A stretch of DNA of 64,000 nucleotides from an uncultured Prevotellaceae bacterium (GCA_902761605.1 CACWLC010000009.1:1-64000), one strand, 5' to 3'. Counted from the stretch's first letter, positions 14,270-24,940 are shown. A program made the numbers and translations. The notes: generated by a model not told the origin, from the sequence alone.

Positions 14270-16695
14270 AAGTAAAACTGATTTTTATGGCTTGTGCGGC
14301 AACCGTTATTGGTGCCTGCAGCCAGAAACAAGCAGCTTTGGTAACAGTTCCCCCATCACAGATTGATGTGGAGAAACTGATGGACAGCATCGATTACGAC
14401 ATGGATGTGAGCGGACTATCCATTGCCGATGTCCGTACACTACGTAATGCCCCCGCCGCAAAGAGAGGATATCCCTTTAAGGACTCCTATCTGCGAGGTG
14501 TCTATCACACCACTACGTGGTATGACTCGCTGATGTTCGCACTCGATGAGAACCTCCCCTGGGACAAGTTTCAGAACAGGGAAGATGAACCTTGGCGTGA
14601 TTTCTACTATCGCGTTGTCGACGGACAGATGAAATACTCTGCCGAAGAACTCGACTTCATGAAACGTCTGAAGGAGCGCGAAGAAGAACTGAAGAAACAG
14701 AACTTCGATGTGCCTGAAGGGCTGAGAGTGAATATGGGCAATCTCTCAAACCCCACCATACTGAAGGAGTTTGACGAGAAGCTGAGCTCACACCTGGCTC
14801 AGAATGGTTTTGGCATCGTGCCAGCTACCAGCGACCAGCTGTTCCATATCTACGAGAAGAACGACTATAACGAATTCCCCAACTTCGTTACCACCGATCT
14901 CTATCTGCAGCTCTTCCACATGTATATCGACTGCACACTGAGAGAGCTTGAGACATATTCATTCCTCCACCTGATGGCAGAGTTCAGCAATGAGATGAAG
15001 GAGGCGATGAGGAAGATATACCAGCATGCAGAAGAAGGCAGTGCCATCGAACGTGCAGCAGAGCACAACGTAAGGTTCTTCACCATTGCCGACTGCCTGT
15101 TCAGTGACATGTACTTCGATCCAGGCAATGACGAACTGGTAGCAGAGGAGATAGAGAATGTGAAGAATGCACAAGACAGTAAAAGTCGCTTTATGGCTGA
15201 CTACAAGGAAATTCCTTTCGCTTACAGTCTCTTCCGCCCTCGCGGACACTATACCCGCAGCAACTCCCTACAGGAATACTTCAGAGGTATGATGTGGCTG
15301 CAGAGCGTGCCTTTCGGAATGGATAATGACGATGAGGTCAACGCAGCTGTGATTATCGCCTATGCGATGATGAACAACCCCGGTATCCAGAAGAAATACG
15401 ATACTCTCGACCGCATCATCACATACCTCTTGGGTAATCACGACAATCTGAGCATTCCTCAGGTCATTGCCGAAGTGAAGAAAACTGGTAAGCCAATGGA
15501 AGAACTGCTGAATGACAAGCAGGCCATGAGTACACTGAAGGCAAATCTCGAAAAGATAGGCAACGAGCAGACACGTATCCGTCCGAAATACGAGAAGACC
15601 AGTCACAACAAGATCTGTGTGATGCCTCAGCGCTATATGCCTGATGCAGAGGTGCTTCAAGAGATGGTGGACTATGACAATAAGCCCACACTGAGAGACG
15701 TGCCTAAGGGTATCGACGTATTCGCAGCAATGGGAGTAACCGCAGCAGAGCAGATACTCATGGACGAGAAGACAGACTGGAAAGATCTCTCTACCAACCT
15801 CGCAAAGATGAAGAAGAGAATGAGCGAGATTGACTGGAGCGAGACTATCGCAAACCAGTGGATGAGCAGTCTGAAGGCGATGAGCGATAAGGACAAAGAT
15901 CAAAAACTGCCTTACTTCATGCAGAATCCAGAGTGGTCGAAGAAAGACCTCAATGCTATGCTCGCCTCATGGGCGGAACTGAAGCATGATGCTATATTGT
16001 ATGCCAAACAGCCCGCTGGTGCAGAGTGCGGAGGCGGTGGTCCCCCAGATCCTATTGTTAAGGGATATGTAGAGCCAAACGTGAAGTTCTGGAAGAAAGC
16101 CATCGAACTGCTCAACAACACCGAGAAACTGTTGAAGGAACAGGATATGATGACAGAAAAGATCAGTCAGGCCACAGTACGTATCCGCGAAGAGGCCGAG
16201 TTCTTGCTAAGAGTCAGCGAGAAGGAGTTGGAAGGCAAGGTTCTTACTGACGAAGAGTACGACCAGATAGAGGTTATCGGCTCTACCTTCGAGAATATCT
16301 CTCTGGATCTTGTTCGTGAGCCAGACCAGTATCTTATGGGCTGGAGTGATGTTCAGGGAGCAGACAAGAAGGTGGCTCTCGTGGCTGACGTATATACTGC
16401 CAACGCTGACAATAATCCCAACAAATCGATACTCTTCGAAGCAGTGGGCGATGCCGATGAGATATACGTTGTAGTGGAGATAGGAGGATACCTCTATCTC
16501 ACACGAGGAGCAGTGCTCAGCTATCGCGAGTTCAAGCAGCCTATAGACGAGCCTCGTCTTACTGATGAGGAGTGGCAGGAGAAGCTGAAGGAGAATCCTC
16601 GAAAGGGAGTTCCGGAGTGGATGAAAAGTATCATCGTGCCGCTGAACAAAGAGCCAGAAGTGAATGAGGAGTATTTTTACAGTTCTGGCTGTTAG
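14266..16695 (+). CDS. DUF3160 family lipoprotein
   Basis: This is an 809-aa envelope lipoprotein with signal peptide and lipobox IGAC (Cys18). The region around 190-235 carries the DUF3160 hallmark: a FGIVPAT block, then PNFVTTDLYLQLFHMYID. The family is found in Bacteroidota, spirochaetes and archaea and has no established function. A C-terminal CGGGGPPDPIVKGYVEPN segment near 588 is also typical. It is four bases overlapped with the secreted protein upstream and 32 bases overlapped with the CapA-like gene downstream, so it lies in a tight operon of envelope proteins. Confidence 0.85.
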   Translation: MKVKLIFMACAATVIGACSQKQAALVTVPPSQIDVEKLMDSIDYDMDVSGLSIADVRTLRNAPAAKRGYPFKDSYLRGVYHTTTWYDSLMFALDENLPWDKFQNREDEPWRDFYYRVVDGQMKYSAEELDFMKRLKEREEELKKQNFDVPEGLRVNMGNLSNPTILKEFDEKLSSHLAQNGFGIVPATSDQLFHIYEKNDYNEFPNFVTTDLYLQLFHMYIDCTLRELETYSFLHLMAEFSNEMKEAMRKIYQHAEEGSAIERAAEHNVRFFTIADCLFSDMYFDPGNDELVAEEIENVKNAQDSKSRFMADYKEIPFAYSLFRPRGHYTRSNSLQEYFRGMMWLQSVPFGMDNDDEVNAAVIIAYAMMNNPGIQKKYDTLDRIITYLLGNHDNLSIPQVIAEVKKTGKPMEELLNDKQAMSTLKANLEKIGNEQTRIRPKYEKTSHNKICVMPQRYMPDAEVLQEMVDYDNKPTLRDVPKGIDVFAAMGVTAAEQILMDEKTDWKDLSTNLAKMKKRMSEIDWSETIANQWMSSLKAMSDKDKDQKLPYFMQNPEWSKKDLNAMLASWAELKHDAILYAKQPAGAECGGGGPPDPIVKGYVEPNVKFWKKAIELLNNTEKLLKEQDMMTEKISQATVRIREEAEFLLRVSEKELEGKVLTDEEYDQIEVIGSTFENISLDLVREPDQYLMGWSDVQGADKKVALVADVYTANADNNPNKSILFEAVGDADEIYVVVEIGGYLYLTRGAVLSYREFKQPIDEPRLTDEEWQEKLKENPRKGVPEWMKSIIVPLNKEPEVNEEYFYSSGC

Positions 16696-17572
16696 TCTCT
16701 TTAACACACTTGCGTATTCTTCTGACTCTCTGAAGATTATACTCACAGGAGACATCCTTCTGGATCGTGGAGTACGCAGAGTGATAGAACATCATGGAGT
16801 CGACCATCTCTTTTCAGATGGCATCGACTCCGTGTTTCGTTCTGCACAAGTGGTTGTAGGCAATCTCGAATGTCCTGCTACAAAAATAGAGGCACCCGTC
16901 TTCAAGAGGTATATCTTCAGGGGTGAGCCCGAGTGGCTTACGGTTTTGCAGAAGCATGGCATAACCCATCTCAACCTCGCCAACAACCACTCCATAGACC
17001 AAGGGCGCGAAGGCCTCATCGACACAAAGAAAAATATTACCACTGCAGGTATGACTCCAATAGGTGCAGGCGAGAATATGGAAGAGGCTTCGGAACCCGT
17101 ATTGCTTGCCTCTGAGCCAAGAAACATATGGCTCGTTCCATCGCTTCGTCTTGCTCTCGAGAACTACGCCTATCTCACAGACAAGCCCTGTGTCAGTCAG
17201 GAGCCTATGGACTCTCTCCTGTCACGGGTATATCATCTGAGACAAACCGATTCCACAGCAGTGATAATAGTATCGTTGCACTGGGGAGGAGAACACGCCC
17301 TACAGCCAGTAGCAAGACAACGGCTGGATGCCCATCAGCTGATACTCGCTGGTGCCGACGCCATTATCTGTCATCATACACACACACTACAGACGATTGA
17401 GACTTTTCGCGGTAAGATGATATATTACAGCATAGGCAATTTTATCTTCGACCAACAGAAACCCCTCAACAGTAAGGCATGTATCGTAAGCCTGAACATC
17501 ACCAAAGATTCGCTTGAAACAGAGACTATACCTGTAGAAATACGCAATTGCGTACCATATTTGGTGAAATAA
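16664..17572 (+). CDS. CapA-family metallophosphatase-like protein
   Basis: This 302-aa protein resembles the poly-gamma-glutamate synthesis protein CapA/PgsA, a calcineurin-like fold. It has an N-terminal signal-like segment (FTVLAVSLFNTLAYS), GDILLDRGV, VVGNLECP, NLANNHSIDQG, VSLHWGGEH and ICHHTHTLQ with YYSIGNFIFDQ, which supply the metal-binding Asp/Asn/His residues. CapB and CapC are not nearby, so a role in gamma-polyglutamate synthesis is not implied. An envelope phosphatase-like role is equally possible. Its start overlaps the DUF3160 gene by 32 bases. Confidence 0.85.
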   Translation: MRSIFTVLAVSLFNTLAYSSDSLKIILTGDILLDRGVRRVIEHHGVDHLFSDGIDSVFRSAQVVVGNLECPATKIEAPVFKRYIFRGEPEWLTVLQKHGITHLNLANNHSIDQGREGLIDTKKNITTAGMTPIGAGENMEEASEPVLLASEPRNIWLVPSLRLALENYAYLTDKPCVSQEPMDSLLSRVYHLRQTDSTAVIIVSLHWGGEHALQPVARQRLDAHQLILAGADAIICHHTHTLQTIETFRGKMIYYSIGNFIFDQQKPLNSKACIVSLNITKDSLETETIPVEIRNCVPYLVK

Positions 17573-17606
17573 TCTCAAATAAGTGCAATAATTCAAAGAA
17601 TTGTTG

Positions 17607-17614
17607 TAAATTTG
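17607..17614 (+). promoter_or_regulatory. Candidate -7 box for tamB
   Basis: TAAATTTG lies 20 bases upstream of the preferred tamB ATG at 17635. Together with family alignment, it argues against the longer frame starting at 17548. Confidence 0.55.
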
Positions 17615-17634
17615 CACCGTCATTTCATTCTACG

Positions 17635-20600
17635 ATGAAGAAAACTCTCAAGTGGATTGGGATTGCGGTGATGTCACCCATTCTGCTGTTTATGATACTT
17701 GCCGCCCTACTCTATCTGCCACCAGTACAAAACTGGGTAGCGGGTAAGGTAGCCTCCATCGCCACTGAGAAGACAGGGATGGAAATATCTATAGGACGTG
17801 TCAGTCTGGAATGGCCACTTAATCTCGGTATTAACGACTTCCTCGCTCTTCATCAGAATGACACTCTACCACAGGTGAAAGACACCATCGCCGATATCGC
17901 ACATCTCACTGTAGACATCAAGTTCCTTCCGCTGTTGCAGAAGCGTGTGGTTATCAACGAACTGTCTCTTCAGAAGGCAAGCATCAACACCAACGGATTT
18001 ATCAGTGATGTGAGGATAAAAGGCCGCATGCAGGAGTTGTGGCTGGCATCGAAAGGTATCGACCTCGACAAAGAGACTGCTGAGGTCAACGGTGCTCGTC
18101 TGACTGATGCGAATATCGACATTGCACTTAGTGACACTGCTGCTGTTGACACCACAGAGTCGACAGCGAAATGGATCATCAAGGCAGACAGTCTGAGTTT
18201 CAGGAATTCTGAACTCACGCTCCATCTCCCCGGCGACACCCTTAACGTTCAGACATATCTGGGTAATGCTGTTGCAAGAGAGGCGAATATCGATATCGGA
18301 AACGGGATATACGAAGTTGCCTGTTTGAACTGGAACAGCGGAAGATTCAGATATGACGACCGTTTTATGGCAGAAGAGAAAGGTTTCGACTACAACCATA
18401 TCGCGATGAGCGACCTAAATATGCACGTCGACTCTTTTCGTTTCTCGCCATCAGGACTATCAGTGCATATAAAAGAGAGTTCGGCAAAGGAGAGATGCGG
18501 CATCGACATAAGCCATATGGCGGGAAGCATCATTCTGGATTCCCTCTACAACAATATCCAATTGCGGGGAATGACTTTGCGTACATCCGACTCTGACATC
18601 TATACTGAGACAGATATGGACTTCACCTTTGCCGACGACAGAGATCCCGGGCAGATGAAGATGCGCCTTAATGCCCAGATAGGCAAACAGGATATGATAC
18701 GATTCCTTGGAGATCTGCCACAGGCGTTCATTCAAAACTATCCTAACCAACCTATAAGCATCAAGGGGTCTCTGAACGGTAATATGCAGGCAATGGAGCT
18801 TTCAGGATTGATTATCTCTCTGCCTTCGGCATTCAATATGAATCTCAACGGTACTGCAGGCTTGGCGCCACAGAATCAGTCTCCTGTATGCGACCTTAAG
18901 GTAAATGCCAAGATGCAAGACATGAACTTTCTCTTAGCTTTCGCCGATCCTTCGCTGCGGAGAAACTATACTATTCCTCAGGGCATCACCCTCGACGGTA
19001 CCATAAAGGCTGACGGGAAGAACAACTATTCCACAAACCTCATCGCTCATGAGGGAAATGGAACAGTGAAGCTCATTGGTGAAGCAACAATCCCTAAGGA
19101 TGCGAGAGGTGATATGGCCATCGACTATATCAGTTACGATGCAGATATAAGCATCGACAACATAAATCTCCACCATTTCATGCCAAAGGACTCTCTGTAT
19201 AACCTCTCTGCAGAGATAAGTGCCAAAGGCTACGGAACAGATTTCCTCTCCAACAGGAGTCATCTTACAGCAGATGCTCAGATAAGTCACTTCCAATATG
19301 GCAGTTTAAACCTCAATAACTTCACAGCCTCAGCGGATATTCATGACGGCAAGGCTCAGGCAAATGTGACAGGACACAATGAGCTGTTAGAAGGTACGAT
19401 AGGTGTTGAAGCGCTCTTGGGGAAAAAAAATTTCGATGGTTCTGTAAGTGCTGATATAACGAAAGCAGACCTGTTGCGGCTTAGACTTGTTAACGACACT
19501 CTTGCTGTAGGATTTAAAGGAGACATCGACATCAAATCCGACTTAGAAAAGACACACTATGTAAGCGGACTCATAGGAGACATCGTTATCATAGACGAGA
19601 AGAAAACATATCATCCAGACCGTATAGGACTGCTCCTAAGGGCAAATAGCGATACTACATACGTAAGGGCGCAAAGCGGAGACTTCATTGTGAAAGTCGA
19701 CGGTAGCGGAGACTACGAGCATATCTTTAAGCAAATGAGTATTCTTGCCGACTCCCTAAAGGCACAATACGATAACCGCATAATAGACCAGGCTGCTATA
19801 AAACGCCTGCTTCCTACCTTGAAATTACACATAGAGAGCAAACGCGACAATCCGATTGCTGATCTCCTGCACACAAGCGATATAGAATTCAAGGAACTGA
19901 TGCTGGATCTGGCCACATCGCCACATACAGGAGTCAACGGAAAGAGCTATATCTATTCCCTTAACTACGACAGTATCCGCATTGACACCATACGTCTGAA
20001 CTTTACCCAGAAAGGCGAAAGACTCACCTATCAGGGACAGATATGCAACAACAAGAAAAATCCGCAATTCGTATTCAACGCCCTCTTGGATGGACATTTC
20101 CACGAGCACGGGGCTCTGGCAGGATTGCGCTATTTCGATAAGGATAACCGAATGGGTGTTAGGATTGGTGCAACAGCAAAGATGCAGGATGAAGGAATAA
20201 ATATCAATCTGATGCCGGATCGTCCCACATTAGGATACAAGGAGTTTAACCTCAACAAAGACAACTTTATCTTCCTCAACAGAAGCGGCAAGGTACAGGC
20301 AAAAGTTGACCTTATAGCCGACGACAAGACAGGTTTGAAGATATACACAGAGAATCAGGACTCTACGATGCTCCAGGACCTTACGGTAAGTATAAACCGT
20401 CTGGATCTCGGAGAATTATCTGCCGTTATCCCATATATGCCTCGTATCACAGGTTATCTCAATGGTGACTATCATATCCTTCAGGATAAGAACGCGAATA
20501 TTTCTGTTGCATCGGATATGGCTGTACAACAGATGACGTACGAAAACTCTCCTATAGGCAACATCAGTAGTGAGTTCGTATATCTTATGAAGGATGGTGA

Positions 20601-22347
20601 AGATGATGACACATCCAACGATACACACGTCATAGAAGCACGCCTGATGCTCAATGATGAAGAGTTCGGACTATTTTCAGGTACATATCAGAACAGGAAT
20701 GAAGGCATTATCAATGCTACAATGAAGATGACGAAGTTCCCAATGTCAATAGCTAATGGATTCGTTCCAGACCAGATTGTAGGACTGGAAGGCCATTGTG
20801 AAGGAACACTTGATATTCACGGATCTACAAAACATCCTGACGTTGACGGAGAACTGTTCGTAGAGGATGCATATCTTATCAGTCATCCATACGGAGTGAA
20901 GATGCGATTTGATAATGACCCTGTACGAATTGTCGATTCCAGAATCCTGATAGAGAACTTCGGACTCTACTCATATAACGACGAGCCACTTGTGTTGATG
21001 GGAAACGTTGATTTCAGCAATACCGACCGTATCATGATGGACATGCGCATGAGAGCCCAGAATTTCCAGCTTATAAACGCTAAGCAGACAGCCAAGTCGA
21101 TAGCCTATGGAAAAGCTTTCGTAAACTTCTTTGCACGTATGCAGGGTCCTATTGACGAACTTAACATTCGTGGACGTCTGGATGTGTTAGGCTCTACAGA
21201 TATGACATATCTGCTTCTCGACTCACCACTATCTACAGACAACCGTCTGGACGAGCTCGTGAAGTTTACGGATTTCTCAGATACCACAGAGGTTGTTGTC
21301 ACACGTCCTATGCCAACAGGACTTGTTGCCGACCTTAACATCAACGTATCAGAGGGTGCACATATCGTATGCGGTCTTAACCAGGAACAGACAAACTATG
21401 TCGATCTCACTGGCGGCGGTGACTTGAGAATGAAATATAACTCAGAGGGCATCGACCTGAAAGGCCGATATACTATTAACAGCGGTGTGATGAAATACTC
21501 GCTGCCGATAATACCTCTCAGGACGTTTAATATCAAAAACGGCAGTTATGTGGAGTTTACCGGTGACCCGATGAACCCAAGACTCAGTATCACAGCCACC
21601 GAACGTAATAAGAGTACTGTGAAAGACGAGTCAGGAGCTGTGCGTAGCGTAGTCTTCAATTGCGGAGTGGAGATAAGCAAGACACTCAACGATATGGGTC
21701 TTCAGTTTATTATTGAAGCCCCCGAAGATAATCTGATAAACGGAGAACTCAGTGCTATGTCTATTGAGGAGCGAGGAAAGATTGCTGTTGCGATGATCAC
21801 TACGGGTATGTATCTCGACAGCAACAGCTCCGGCAACTTCTCTATGAACTCCGCCCTGAGCGCATTCCTCCAGAACGAGATCAACAATATCGCTGGTAAT
21901 GCGTTGAAGACTATCGATATAAGCATCGGCGTAGAAAGTTCTGTAAACAGCGCTGGACAGGCAAAACAAGATTTCTCCTTCCAATTCTCAAAGCGATTCC
22001 TCGACAACCGTCTGAAGATACAAATTGGAGGTCTGCTGTCAGGAGGAGACAATACGAATATGGGACAGAAACAGTCGTTTTTCGATAATGTATCGATGGA
22101 GTATCGCTTGAATCAGGAAGGCACCCAGAACCTGAAGCTGTTCTATAAGCAGAATGTCTATGACTGGCTGGAAGGCTATACAAGCGAATATGGCGGAGGA
22201 TTCATCTGGCGAAGAAAACTCGATAAGTTCTGGGATATATTCCGTCTACGATCCACTCAGCAGCAGCCAATGCCACCTGTCCATCAGACTCAAATGACGC
22301 CCGACAGCGTAAGGACTGACTCTTTAAAAGTAGAAAGTAAAAAGTAA
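17635..22347 (+). CDS. tamB: Translocation/assembly module protein TamB
   Basis: TamB is an AsmA-like, bridge-shaped inner-membrane-anchored protein that works with a TamA-type Omp85 partner in outer-membrane biogenesis and lipid transport. The 1570-aa product has an N-terminal membrane anchor (about 6-28), a very long beta-rich periplasmic body, and the conserved C-terminal TamB/DUF490 domain (about 1180-1520, including GLVADLNINVSEGAHI and SGNFSMNSALSAFLQNEIN). I start it at 17635, MKKTLKWIGIAVMS. The open frame extends 87 bases upstream, but that part is not signal-like and would overlap capA. The partner tamL follows after 15 bases. Confidence 0.93.
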   Translation: MKKTLKWIGIAVMSPILLFMILAALLYLPPVQNWVAGKVASIATEKTGMEISIGRVSLEWPLNLGINDFLALHQNDTLPQVKDTIADIAHLTVDIKFLPLLQKRVVINELSLQKASINTNGFISDVRIKGRMQELWLASKGIDLDKETAEVNGARLTDANIDIALSDTAAVDTTESTAKWIIKADSLSFRNSELTLHLPGDTLNVQTYLGNAVAREANIDIGNGIYEVACLNWNSGRFRYDDRFMAEEKGFDYNHIAMSDLNMHVDSFRFSPSGLSVHIKESSAKERCGIDISHMAGSIILDSLYNNIQLRGMTLRTSDSDIYTETDMDFTFADDRDPGQMKMRLNAQIGKQDMIRFLGDLPQAFIQNYPNQPISIKGSLNGNMQAMELSGLIISLPSAFNMNLNGTAGLAPQNQSPVCDLKVNAKMQDMNFLLAFADPSLRRNYTIPQGITLDGTIKADGKNNYSTNLIAHEGNGTVKLIGEATIPKDARGDMAIDYISYDADISIDNINLHHFMPKDSLYNLSAEISAKGYGTDFLSNRSHLTADAQISHFQYGSLNLNNFTASADIHDGKAQANVTGHNELLEGTIGVEALLGKKNFDGSVSADITKADLLRLRLVNDTLAVGFKGDIDIKSDLEKTHYVSGLIGDIVIIDEKKTYHPDRIGLLLRANSDTTYVRAQSGDFIVKVDGSGDYEHIFKQMSILADSLKAQYDNRIIDQAAIKRLLPTLKLHIESKRDNPIADLLHTSDIEFKELMLDLATSPHTGVNGKSYIYSLNYDSIRIDTIRLNFTQKGERLTYQGQICNNKKNPQFVFNALLDGHFHEHGALAGLRYFDKDNRMGVRIGATAKMQDEGININLMPDRPTLGYKEFNLNKDNFIFLNRSGKVQAKVDLIADDKTGLKIYTENQDSTMLQDLTVSINRLDLGELSAVIPYMPRITGYLNGDYHILQDKNANISVASDMAVQQMTYENSPIGNISSEFVYLMKDGEDDDTSNDTHVIEARLMLNDEEFGLFSGTYQNRNEGIINATMKMTKFPMSIANGFVPDQIVGLEGHCEGTLDIHGSTKHPDVDGELFVEDAYLISHPYGVKMRFDNDPVRIVDSRILIENFGLYSYNDEPLVLMGNVDFSNTDRIMMDMRMRAQNFQLINAKQTAKSIAYGKAFVNFFARMQGPIDELNIRGRLDVLGSTDMTYLLLDSPLSTDNRLDELVKFTDFSDTTEVVVTRPMPTGLVADLNINVSEGAHIVCGLNQEQTNYVDLTGGGDLRMKYNSEGIDLKGRYTINSGVMKYSLPIIPLRTFNIKNGSYVEFTGDPMNPRLSITATERNKSTVKDESGAVRSVVFNCGVEISKTLNDMGLQFIIEAPEDNLINGELSAMSIEERGKIAVAMITTGMYLDSNSSGNFSMNSALSAFLQNEINNIAGNALKTIDISIGVESSVNSAGQAKQDFSFQFSKRFLDNRLKIQIGGLLSGGDNTNMGQKQSFFDNVSMEYRLNQEGTQNLKLFYKQNVYDWLEGYTSEYGGGFIWRRKLDKFWDIFRLRSTQQQPMPPVHQTQMTPDSVRTDSLKVESKK

Positions 22348-22355
22348 AAGAGAGG
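22325..22355 (+). repeat. 7-base period repeat at the tamB 3' end
   Basis: AGTAGAA, AGTAAAA and AGTAAAA units overlap the last codons of tamB and the gap before tamL. Bases 22339-22350 are exactly complementary to 22438-22449 inside tamL. Confidence 0.75.
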
Positions 22356-22362
22356 AAATATA

Positions 22363-24828
22363 ATGAGACAAGTGATTATAGAAGACATGTTTTCAAGTAA
22401 GAAGGCAAAGACTATTTTACCTTTTTACCTTTTTACCCTTTTACTTTTTCTCTCATCCTGTTCGATGACAAAGAACATCCCTGAGGGTGACCAGCTCTTC
22501 GTGGGACTGAAGCCTATCGAATATGTTGGTGAGAAAGATGACCAATATGAAACACATCTTGAGAACACTAAACTCGAGGTTGAGGCAGCATTAGCCACAG
22601 AACCTAACGGTTCACTCTTCGGGAGCAGTTACTATACCGTACCCTGGTCTTGGCATCTGTGGGTATATGATCACTATTCAGGTAAAGACAGTAAGTTTGC
22701 AAAATGGATGGTCAAGAACTTCGGACGTCAGCCAGTACTTATGAGTAATGTGAATCCTGCCCTCCGGGCATCAGTAGCCCAGAGTGTGCTACGCAACAAC
22801 GGATATTTCAGAAGCTCTGTCGATTACGAGACGATACCCACGAGAAACCCGAAGAAGAGCCGTATACGCTATACTGTCAACCTCGACACCCTCTTTACCC
22901 TCGACAGCGTAAGCTACATCAACTACCCCAAGGCGATGAAGCAGCTTATTGACTCTACCCACGAGGAAAGTCTCATAAAGAGAGACATGCCCTTCAGTGC
23001 TGCCAATCTCGAAAACGAGCGCACACGCATAAGCAATCTTTTCCGCAATAACGGATACTATTATTACGTCCCAGGCTACGCCACATATCTGGCAGACACC
23101 TTTGCTGTAGAGAGCAAGAGTCAACTCAGATTCCAACTTATCAACGAACTACCACAGGAAGTACTGAAGAAATGGTATATCGGCAATATAGACATACAGT
23201 TCAGGAAGTCATTCCGAGAGCAGCTGACAGACTCTCTTAAACGTCGTCATCTCACATTCCACTATAATGGCAAACGACTTCCCGTCATTCCGGGTGTAAT
23301 ATTGAGAAACCTGAGGCTAAGACCCCGTCAGGAATACAGTTATGATAACCATATGGAGTCGGCAAGCAAGATTAATGCTACAGGTGTATTCTCCAGCACA
23401 GACTTCCAGTTTACACCAAGACCGAATACCGACACTCTAGACCTCAGTATCAACTGCGTATTCGACAAGCCATACGACTTCTATATCGAAGGCAATGCCA
23501 TAGGACGTACCAACGGACGAGTAGGACCTGAGGCAAAGATCGGTTTCACAAAACGTAATCTCTTCAGAGGTGCTGAGAAACTTGACTTGAACCTTCATGG
23601 ATCCTACCAGTGGCAGACATCAGCCGACGATACTGGCGGAAGCTATCAGTATGGTGCAGATGTGTCTCTTGAGTTTCCGCGTATCATCGCCCCCTTCTAC
23701 AACAGCGAGCGTATCCGCAGGAACAAGAATGGCACGATCAGACGCCGTCGCAGATTCTATGCTGCACCCACCACTTTAGCTAAAATATCTACCGACATCA
23801 TACAGCGCCCGGAATATTACAAAATGCATGTAGTGTCAGGAGAATGGACATATCGCTGGCAGCCCACTGAAACAAGCCGACATGAGTTCTCTCCACTCAC
23901 CCTGAAGTATCAGTTTAAGAACAGTACGACAGAAAAATACCAAGAAATAGTTGATAACAACATGTTCTTGGAAAGGACAATGCAAGACTACTTTGTACCG
24001 AAGATGCGCTATACATATACTTATACCAGTCCTTCGAGCAAGCTCAACCCCATCCGATGGGAGACAACTATCGAAGAGTCTGGAAATGTTGTTTCGCTGT
24101 TCGATATGATCAGGGGAAATTCGTTTAATGAGAAGGACAAGAAACTCTTCAAGACTCCCTATTCACAATTTCTTCGGTTTGAGACAGATTTTACAAAGAC
24201 GTGGTCATTAGGCAATCAAACCAAACTTGTAAGTCACATAAACACAGGTATTATCTGGTCATATTGCAACTCCGACGTTCCTCCTTTCAGTGAGCAGTTT
24301 TATGCCGGAGGAGCCAACAGCATCAGGGCATTTAGGGTCAGGGATGTTGGCCCCGGACGATTTAATTACTTTGCAGCGAGCGACCGCCAGTTCAACTATT
24401 TATTCCGCAATGGTGAGATGAAGCTGATAATGAACCTCGAATATCGCACTCCACTTTGGGGAAATCTGCATGGAGCAGTATTCCTCGACGCAGGAAACGT
24501 ATGGGATCTATGGGGAGAGCCTCAGCTTACCGATGATATCATCTCACAATATCCGGAAGAAGTTAGACCATACGCCAGAGTCTTACAGATGTGGGAGGAT
24601 CAGTCAATGTTCAAACCCTCGGAGTTTTTTAATGACATTGCCCTCGGCACAGGTATCGGACTCCGCTATGATCTGGGATTCCTGGTTATCCGCCTTGACT
24701 GGGGTATAGCACTTCATTTCCCGTATACTACCTATAAGGATGAATACACTCCAAAAGGAGGCTACTTCAACATTGCCCATTTCAAGGATGCCCACACTTT
24801 GAACTTTGCCGTTGGTTACCCGTTCTAA
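22363..24828 (+). CDS. tamL: Lipidated TamA-like Omp85 outer-membrane protein (TamL type)
   Basis: This 821-aa protein is the Omp85 partner of TamB. In Bacteroidota this partner is a lipoprotein, and here a signal peptide and lipobox FLSSC (Cys33) are present. POTRA-like repeats follow (about 35-370), then a BamA-type 16-strand barrel with the loop-6 motif (GGANSIRAFRVRDVGPG near 650) and a C-terminal strand ending NFAVGYPF. The hydrophobic core of the signal peptide (ILPFYLFTLLLF) is encoded by a short tandem repeat. The tamB-tamL order and a 15-base gap support one transcription unit. Confidence 0.93.
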   Translation: MRQVIIEDMFSSKKAKTILPFYLFTLLLFLSSCSMTKNIPEGDQLFVGLKPIEYVGEKDDQYETHLENTKLEVEAALATEPNGSLFGSSYYTVPWSWHLWVYDHYSGKDSKFAKWMVKNFGRQPVLMSNVNPALRASVAQSVLRNNGYFRSSVDYETIPTRNPKKSRIRYTVNLDTLFTLDSVSYINYPKAMKQLIDSTHEESLIKRDMPFSAANLENERTRISNLFRNNGYYYYVPGYATYLADTFAVESKSQLRFQLINELPQEVLKKWYIGNIDIQFRKSFREQLTDSLKRRHLTFHYNGKRLPVIPGVILRNLRLRPRQEYSYDNHMESASKINATGVFSSTDFQFTPRPNTDTLDLSINCVFDKPYDFYIEGNAIGRTNGRVGPEAKIGFTKRNLFRGAEKLDLNLHGSYQWQTSADDTGGSYQYGADVSLEFPRIIAPFYNSERIRRNKNGTIRRRRRFYAAPTTLAKISTDIIQRPEYYKMHVVSGEWTYRWQPTETSRHEFSPLTLKYQFKNSTTEKYQEIVDNNMFLERTMQDYFVPKMRYTYTYTSPSSKLNPIRWETTIEESGNVVSLFDMIRGNSFNEKDKKLFKTPYSQFLRFETDFTKTWSLGNQTKLVSHINTGIIWSYCNSDVPPFSEQFYAGGANSIRAFRVRDVGPGRFNYFAASDRQFNYLFRNGEMKLIMNLEYRTPLWGNLHGAVFLDAGNVWDLWGEPQLTDDIISQYPEEVRPYARVLQMWEDQSMFKPSEFFNDIALGTGIGLRYDLGFLVIRLDWGIALHFPYTTYKDEYTPKGGYFNIAHFKDAHTLNFAVGYPF
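22413..22450 (+). repeat. 7-8-base period repeat encoding the tamL signal-peptide core
   Basis: Successive TTTTACC-like units (TTTTACC, TTTTTACC, TTTTTACCC, TTTTACTTTTT) encode the hydrophobic residues before the lipobox. It is in inverse orientation to the array at 22325-22355, and the tamL start codon lies between them. Confidence 0.8.
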
Positions 24829-24896
24829 AGGTTTTAAAAAATCCTAAAATCCAAACATCATTAGGATAAAAAGGTTCTATCCTTAGAAATATTTAG

Positions 24897-24904
24897 TACC
24901 TTTG
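24897..24904 (+). promoter_or_regulatory. Candidate -7 box for the nucleotidyltransferase gene
   Basis: TACCTTTG lies 36 bases before the ATG at 24941. The -33 region reads GGTTCT, a weak match. Confidence 0.55.
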
Positions 24905-24940
24905 CAGACAAGATTATTAACTCAAAAGAAAAGTATAATT

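Noticed and set aside
15268..15903. Minus-strand frame of 211 codons inside the DUF3160 gene
   Set aside because: His/Leu/Val-rich shadow translation of the coding strand, no homology or promoter.
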